A stretch of DNA of 64,000 nucleotides from Streptomyces sp. ML-6. Its GTDB lineage: Bacteria > Actinomycetota > Actinomycetes > Streptomycetales > Streptomycetaceae. Location of the stretch: positions 3,130,001 to 3,194,000 of the forward strand of contig NZ_JAOTIK010000001.1 in assembly GCF_030116705.1 (NCBI RefSeq), in the 5' to 3' direction. The position numbers and the translations under genes are program-made. Shown here in pieces: positions 60,573 through 64,000 of the stretch; position 1 is the first letter of the stretch; every line of letters begins with the position of its first letter. Under the pieces are notes generated by a model, which had not been told where the DNA came from, searched no databases, and saw only the letters and a list, made by a program, of their open reading frames with translations.

Positions 60573-61451
60573 TCATGCGCCGGAGGGCTTGAGGCTCTCG
60601 ATGATGCGGGCGAATCCCTCTGTCCCGTGGCCGGCGTCCACCTGCTGCTGTATGAGGCGCTGGACCATGGCGATCGGTTCGGCGCTCACCCCCTCGTCGG
60701 TGATCGCCTCGATGAACAGGCCGAGGTTGGAGAACGTCAGGCTCTGCTGCCCCGGGACCGTGTAGTCACCGCCGTCGATGACCTCGGCGTACCCGGCGAG
60801 TTCGCCGGTCATCGCGGTCAGCCACGGGGCGGCCATCGCCGCGAACCGGCTCGCCGGCACGCCTGCCGGTGCCAGCATGGCCGCACCCTGCATGAACCCT
60901 GCGAACATCACGTACATCGCCGAGAGCAACGCGAAGTCGTAGAGCGAGGCCAGCCCCGCGTCCTCGCCGTAGTAGGTGCCGGCCGCCCACCGGTCGAACA
61001 GTTCCGTGTGCTCACGGAACACCTCCTGCGAACCGCTGTACAGGATGGAGGCCCCCGGCTGCCCGATCATGGAAGGCACCGCCATGATGCCGCCGTCCAG
61101 ATAGGCGATCCGCGCCCGGGCCGCCCAGAGGGCCGACCGCCTCGCCTGCTCGGGCTTGGTCGTGGTCAGGTTGACCAGCTTCCGTCCCGCCAGGTCGCCC
61201 ACGAGCGGGTCGAGCACCTCGTGCACCGAGTCGTGGTCGAAGAGGCAGACGACCACCAGCGGACTCGCCCGGACCGCCGCGGCGGCAGAGGCGGCCTCGG
61301 TCGTTCCCTGTGCGACGAGCGCCTCCGCCCTGCCCGTCGAGCGGTTCCAGACCGTGGTCCGCACCCCGGCCTTCACCAGAACCTCGGCAAGCGCGCTGCC
61401 CATCGCGCCGAGTCCGAGGATGCTCACGTCGGTTTCGTGGATCTCGTGCAT
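60573..61451 (-). CDS. NAD(P)-dependent dehydrogenase, imine reductase/beta-hydroxyacid type
   Basis: 292 residues; GGGAGAG upstream of ATG 61451. Rossmann entry VSILGLGAMGSALAEVLVKA and NRSTGRAEAL, then DGGIMAVPSMIGQP, where bacterial imine reductases have a diagnostic DGxIxxxP. The C-terminal helical domain (LYDFALLSAMYVMFAGFMQG, LTFSNLGLFIEAITDEG) also fits. It likely reduces an imine or dehydrogenates a small acid with NADP(H). Divergent from the HxlR gene, with a palindrome between. Confidence 0.87.
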   Translation of the reverse strand: MHEIHETDVSILGLGAMGSALAEVLVKAGVRTTVWNRSTGRAEALVAQGTTEAASAAAAVRASPLVVVCLFDHDSVHEVLDPLVGDLAGRKLVNLTTTKPEQARRSALWAARARIAYLDGGIMAVPSMIGQPGASILYSGSQEVFREHTELFDRWAAGTYYGEDAGLASLYDFALLSAMYVMFAGFMQGAAMLAPAGVPASRFAAMAAPWLTAMTGELAGYAEVIDGGDYTVPGQQSLTFSNLGLFIEAITDEGVSAEPIAMVQRLIQQQVDAGHGTEGFARIIESLKPSGA

Positions 61452-61524
61452 GTCGCTGCTCTCCCATGTCGTGCGGAAGGTTCCGTCGATGCCTCAATCC
61501 TCGCCAGGGCCAGTAGAGTTGAAC

Positions 61525-61549
61525 AGTACGGACTAATTAGTGCAGTACT
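61525..61549. promoter_or_regulatory. Nested palindrome, candidate HxlR operator
   Basis: AGTAC, GG, ACTAATTAGT (perfect ten-base palindrome), GCA, GTACT. HxlR/YodB-type regulators bind TACT...AGTA dyads of this general form. It lies between the divergent dehydrogenase and HxlR starts and is AT-rich against the background. Confidence 0.6.
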
Positions 61550-61590
61550 CACCGGAAGGTAAGTGCCCTCCGGGTGGCATGGAGGCACTC

Positions 61591-61953
61591 ATGGCGACAG
61601 CAGCACGGCGGGGCCCCTACTTCTGCGGAATCGACGCGGCCATGGACGTCGTCACCGGGAAGTGGAAGTCCCTGATTCTCTGGGAGCTGCACGAGCACGG
61701 CACGCGCCGTTTCGCGGAACTGCGGCGCGGGCTGCCGGGCGTCAGCGAGAAGATGCTCGTCCAGCACCTCCGGGAGATGGAGGAGGACGGCCTCGTGCAC
61801 CGGGAGGTGTACGCCGTGGTGCCGCCGAGGGTCGAGTACTCCCTCACGGAGCACGGCGTCACCCTCAACACCGCCCTGGAGTCCCTGGCCGAGTGGGGAC
61901 AGGAACGGATCCGGCGAATCGGCGCGGAGAAGGTCCCCGCGGACGCTGCGTGA
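61591..61953 (+). CDS. HxlR-family transcriptional regulator
   Basis: 120 residues; ATG 61591 preferred because GGAGG lies five bases upstream; ATG 61579 is also in frame. Signatures: CGIDAAMDVVTGKWKSLILW, GTRRFAELRRGLPGVSEKML, LREMEEDGLVHREVY and VEYSLTEHG. The single Cys (YFCGIDAAM) is in the position used for thiol/aldehyde sensing in YodB/HypR. It probably represses the divergent dehydrogenase gene and itself. Confidence 0.93.
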   Translation: MATAARRGPYFCGIDAAMDVVTGKWKSLILWELHEHGTRRFAELRRGLPGVSEKMLVQHLREMEEDGLVHREVYAVVPPRVEYSLTEHGVTLNTALESLAEWGQERIRRIGAEKVPADAA

Positions 61954-62080
61954 GAACGTTGTCCGCGGCCCCGGACGGGGCCGCGTCGCGCGGGGCGCTG
62001 TTGCCGAGGCCGTACCGTCGCCCGTTCGTCCCTTCGCCTGTCCGCCCCTTGGCCCGTTCGCCCGTTCGCCCCTGCGTCCG

Positions 62081-62926
62081 TCAGAGGAACTCCGCGTACG
62101 CGTCCAGTGCGCGCAGCACCTCCCGCTCCCCCGCCGGGGGAAGCTGCAGGACGACCTCCTCGATGCCCAGGTCCGCGTAGTGCGCCAGCTTGCCCGCACT
62201 CGGCAGCACCGCGTACGGGACGATCCGGAGGTCCTTCGGGTCGCGGCCCTCGGCCTCCCAGACCTCGCGGAGGCGGGGGACGGACTCGGTCAGGCCCCGG
62301 CCGCCGATGGGCAGCCAGCCGTCGGTGTACCGGGCGATGTCGGTGAACAGCTTCGGCCCGGCCGCGCCGCCCAGCAGGGTACGGGGGCCGTTCACCGGGC
62401 CGCGCGGCTCCTGGACCGGCTTCGGGTACGCGTGGCTGGCCCGGACCGAGCCGAACTCGCCCTCGTACGCCGTGGGTTCGTCCGCCCACAGGGCCCGCAT
62501 CAGGGCGAGCCGGTCGCGGACCAGGTCGCGGCGGGTCGACCAGTCCACCCCGTGGTCGGCGGCCTCCTCGACGTTCCAGCCGTAGCCGACGCCCAGGGTG
62601 AACCGGCCGCCGGAGAGGTGGTCGAGGGTGGCGACCTGCTTGGCCAGGTCGATCGGGTCGTGCTGGGCGACGAGCGTGATGCCGGTGCCCAGCGCGAGGC
62701 GTTCGGTGACGGCGGCGGCCTGGGCGAGGGCCACGAAGGGGTCGAGGGTGCGGCCGTACTCCGGCGGGAGGTCGCCGCCGGCCGGGTAGGGGGTGTCCCG
62801 GCTCACCGGGATGTGGGTGTGTTCGGGCAGGTAGAGGCCGCCGAAACCGCGCTGTTCGAGCTCGCGGGCGAGCCGCAGCGGCGTGATCGTCTGGTCGGTG
62901 AGGAAGATCGTCGTGGCGATCCGCAT
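62081..62926 (-). CDS. F420-type LLM-class oxidoreductase
   Basis: 281 residues; ATG 62926 with GGAGGTG upstream. Luciferase-like barrel typical of F420-dependent enzymes: LARELEQRGFGGLYLPEHTHIP, RLALGTGITLVAQHDPIDLAKQ, LDHLSGGRFTLGVGYGWNVEE and DGWLPIGGRG. Substrate unknown. FO synthase (fbiC) is encoded at 36204, so the cofactor is made. Divergent from the PHP-domain gene. Confidence 0.9.
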   Translation of the reverse strand: MRIATTIFLTDQTITPLRLARELEQRGFGGLYLPEHTHIPVSRDTPYPAGGDLPPEYGRTLDPFVALAQAAAVTERLALGTGITLVAQHDPIDLAKQVATLDHLSGGRFTLGVGYGWNVEEAADHGVDWSTRRDLVRDRLALMRALWADEPTAYEGEFGSVRASHAYPKPVQEPRGPVNGPRTLLGGAAGPKLFTDIARYTDGWLPIGGRGLTESVPRLREVWEAEGRDPKDLRIVPYAVLPSAGKLAHYADLGIEEVVLQLPPAGEREVLRALDAYAEFL

Positions 62927-63134
62927 GTGAGGGCACCTCCGTCGTGATCCGGTGGCCCCAACGTATGCCGTGCGGTGCGGAAATCCGAGTACGCGGGCCC
63001 CGCCGGGAACCGGGGCGGAGGGCTCGGCCCGTCCAGGTGGGGCGGCGTTCTTCCGGAGTTCATCGTCAACCATCAGGGTTTCGGGTGCGCGTCCTTGTCC
63101 TGCCGTTCGTCACGACACCCGAGGAGCCCATCGC

Positions 63135-64000
63135 ATGTCCACCGCATCGCACTCCGCCCACGGTCGTCCGCTCCACGGTCACCCGATGGGCAGACGCGGT
63201 CTTCTCGTCACGACCGCCGCCACCGCTCTTACCCTGGGCACCGTGAGCTTCGCCGACGCCGCACCCCCCGGGGGCAGGGGCCACGGGCCCGACCGGACCA
63301 GGACCGTGCGCGGCACCCTGCCCACCGGGGCGCCCGACTTCGTTTATCTTCCCGTCGAAGTACCGCACGGGGTACGGGAGATGGCTGTCTCGTACACGTA
63401 CGAGAAGACGCCCGTACCGGCCGGGACCCAGGGCAACGCCCTCGACATCGGCATCTTCGACGAGCGCGGCACCGAACCGGGCGGGCGCGGCTTCCGGGGG
63501 TGGTCCGGCGGGGCGCGCAGCAGCTTCTTCATCCGGGCGGACGCGGCGACCCCCGGCTACATCGCGGGCCCGGTGCGGGAGGGTACCTGGCACATCGCGC
63601 TCGGCCCGTACACCGTCGCCCCCGAGGGGCTGCCGTACGAGGTGACGATCACCCTGCGCTTCGGGCCCGCCGGGAGCACGCCGGAGCCCGTGTACCCGCC
63701 GGAGCGCGCGAAGGGGCGCGGTCGGGCCTGGTACCGGGGGGACTGCCACCTGCACTCCGTGCACTCGGACGGCAGGCGCACCCCCGCCGAGATCGCCGCC
63801 GCCGCACGCGCGGCCGGGCTCGACTTCATCAACAGCAGCGAACACAACACGCACTCCGCGCACGGGGCATGGGCCGGACTGTGGGGCGACGACCTCCTCG
63901 TGCTGACCGGCGAGGAGGTCACCACCCGCAACGGGCACCTGCTCGCGCTGGCCGTCGACCCGGGGACGTTCGTCGACTGGCGCTACCGGGCCCGCGACAA
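63135..64000 (+). CDS. Tat-exported PHP-domain metallohydrolase (CehA/McbA-like), 3' end missing
   Basis: At least 288 residues, cut by the window end. The N-terminus MGRRGLLVTTAATALTLG is a twin-arginine-type signal peptide. The middle region is a beta-rich domain (FVYLPVEVPHGVREMAVSYT). The PHP part starts at GDCHLHSVHSDGR with the metal-binding HxH and Asp, then FINSSEHNTHSAHG and LTGEEVTTRNGHLLALAV. The family hydrolyses phosphoesters or carbamates; substrate unknown. ATG 63135 has GAGGAG upstream. Confidence 0.88.
   Translation, partial: MSTASHSAHGRPLHGHPMGRRGLLVTTAATALTLGTVSFADAAPPGGRGHGPDRTRTVRGTLPTGAPDFVYLPVEVPHGVREMAVSYTYEKTPVPAGTQGNALDIGIFDERGTEPGGRGFRGWSGGARSSFFIRADAATPGYIAGPVREGTWHIALGPYTVAPEGLPYEVTITLRFGPAGSTPEPVYPPERAKGRGRAWYRGDCHLHSVHSDGRRTPAEIAAAARAAGLDFINSSEHNTHSAHGAWAGLWGDDLLVLTGEEVTTRNGHLLALAVDPGTFVDWRYRARD

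Overview
The window is chromosomal DNA of a high-GC actinomycete, almost certainly a Streptomyces or close relative. Support comes from GC-rich third codon positions throughout, many GTG starts, ATGA/GTGA overlapping stop-starts, a SapA-type spore-associated protein, a one-piece FbiC for coenzyme F420, two Xre(DUF5753)/DUF397 regulator pairs and a long lipid-II-type D,D-carboxypeptidase. No rRNA, intact tRNA, CRISPR array or insertion sequence was seen.

Layout. (1) 1-5494 looks like the right end of an integrated element. It carries a leftward operon of a UvrD-like helicase and a DarT-like ADP-ribosyltransferase, and a rightward operon of an HTH/N6-adenine methylase/specificity fusion and a small membrane protein. 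It ends at the 3' part of a tRNA-Arg(CCT), the usual attachment-site scar. Just outside it lies a coiled-coil/Mrr nuclease/TerD fusion (5934-8012), so the left 8 kb is defence-like. (2) 8154-16879 is a compact RiPP gene cluster. It contains a divergent cytochrome P450, a 55-residue Cys/Ser/Thr-rich precursor, a LanM-type dehydratase that has a DUF6624-like tail instead of a cyclase, two JmjC/cupin oxygenase-like proteins (one lacking the HxD metal motif) and a stand-alone LanC cyclase. The four genes after the precursor are coupled by overlaps, and the last overlap runs through a repeat read in two frames. I know of no described lanthipeptide class with this set; it is my leading candidate for an undescribed system. 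(3) 16947-45637 is mostly ordinary chromosome: an Imm49-like protein, a DinB-like protein, a membrane protein, SapA, a D,D-carboxypeptidase, a GPP34 protein, a Xre regulator broken by an amber stop next to its DUF397 partner, an SDR gene with a divergent partner, an ADP-ribosylglycohydrolase, a STAND/TPR ATPase, an MFS/MerR pair, MgtC, FbiC, a VanRS-like two-component system with a VanY-like peptidase, a membrane-bound nuclease/phosphatase-fold protein, an amino-acid-binding-type protein and a DUF1062 protein.

(4) 45789-50357 is a second system of interest: an NB-ARC/TPR NLR-like protein directly downstream of a small helical protein. The two share the motif HSQVQGSGTM, at the C-terminus of the small protein and the N-terminus of the NLR. 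This is the arrangement of amyloid-signalling effector/NLR pairs. A Fic-domain gene is divergent from it. (5) 50358-64000 holds GNAT enzymes, an anti-sigma-type ATPase, an intact Xre gene coupled to a triplicated DUF397 gene, an HTH protein with a proline-rich linker, ASCH, DUF1877, an AAC(3)-type acetyltransferase, a secreted protein, a HAD phosphatase, an imine-reductase-like dehydrogenase divergent from an HxlR regulator, an F420-type luciferase-like oxidoreductase and a Tat-exported PHP-domain protein cut by the window end.

Gene starts were chosen by ribosome-binding site, overlap and family alignment from memory. No database search was possible, so family names below are recognition calls, and motif positions come from reading the translations.
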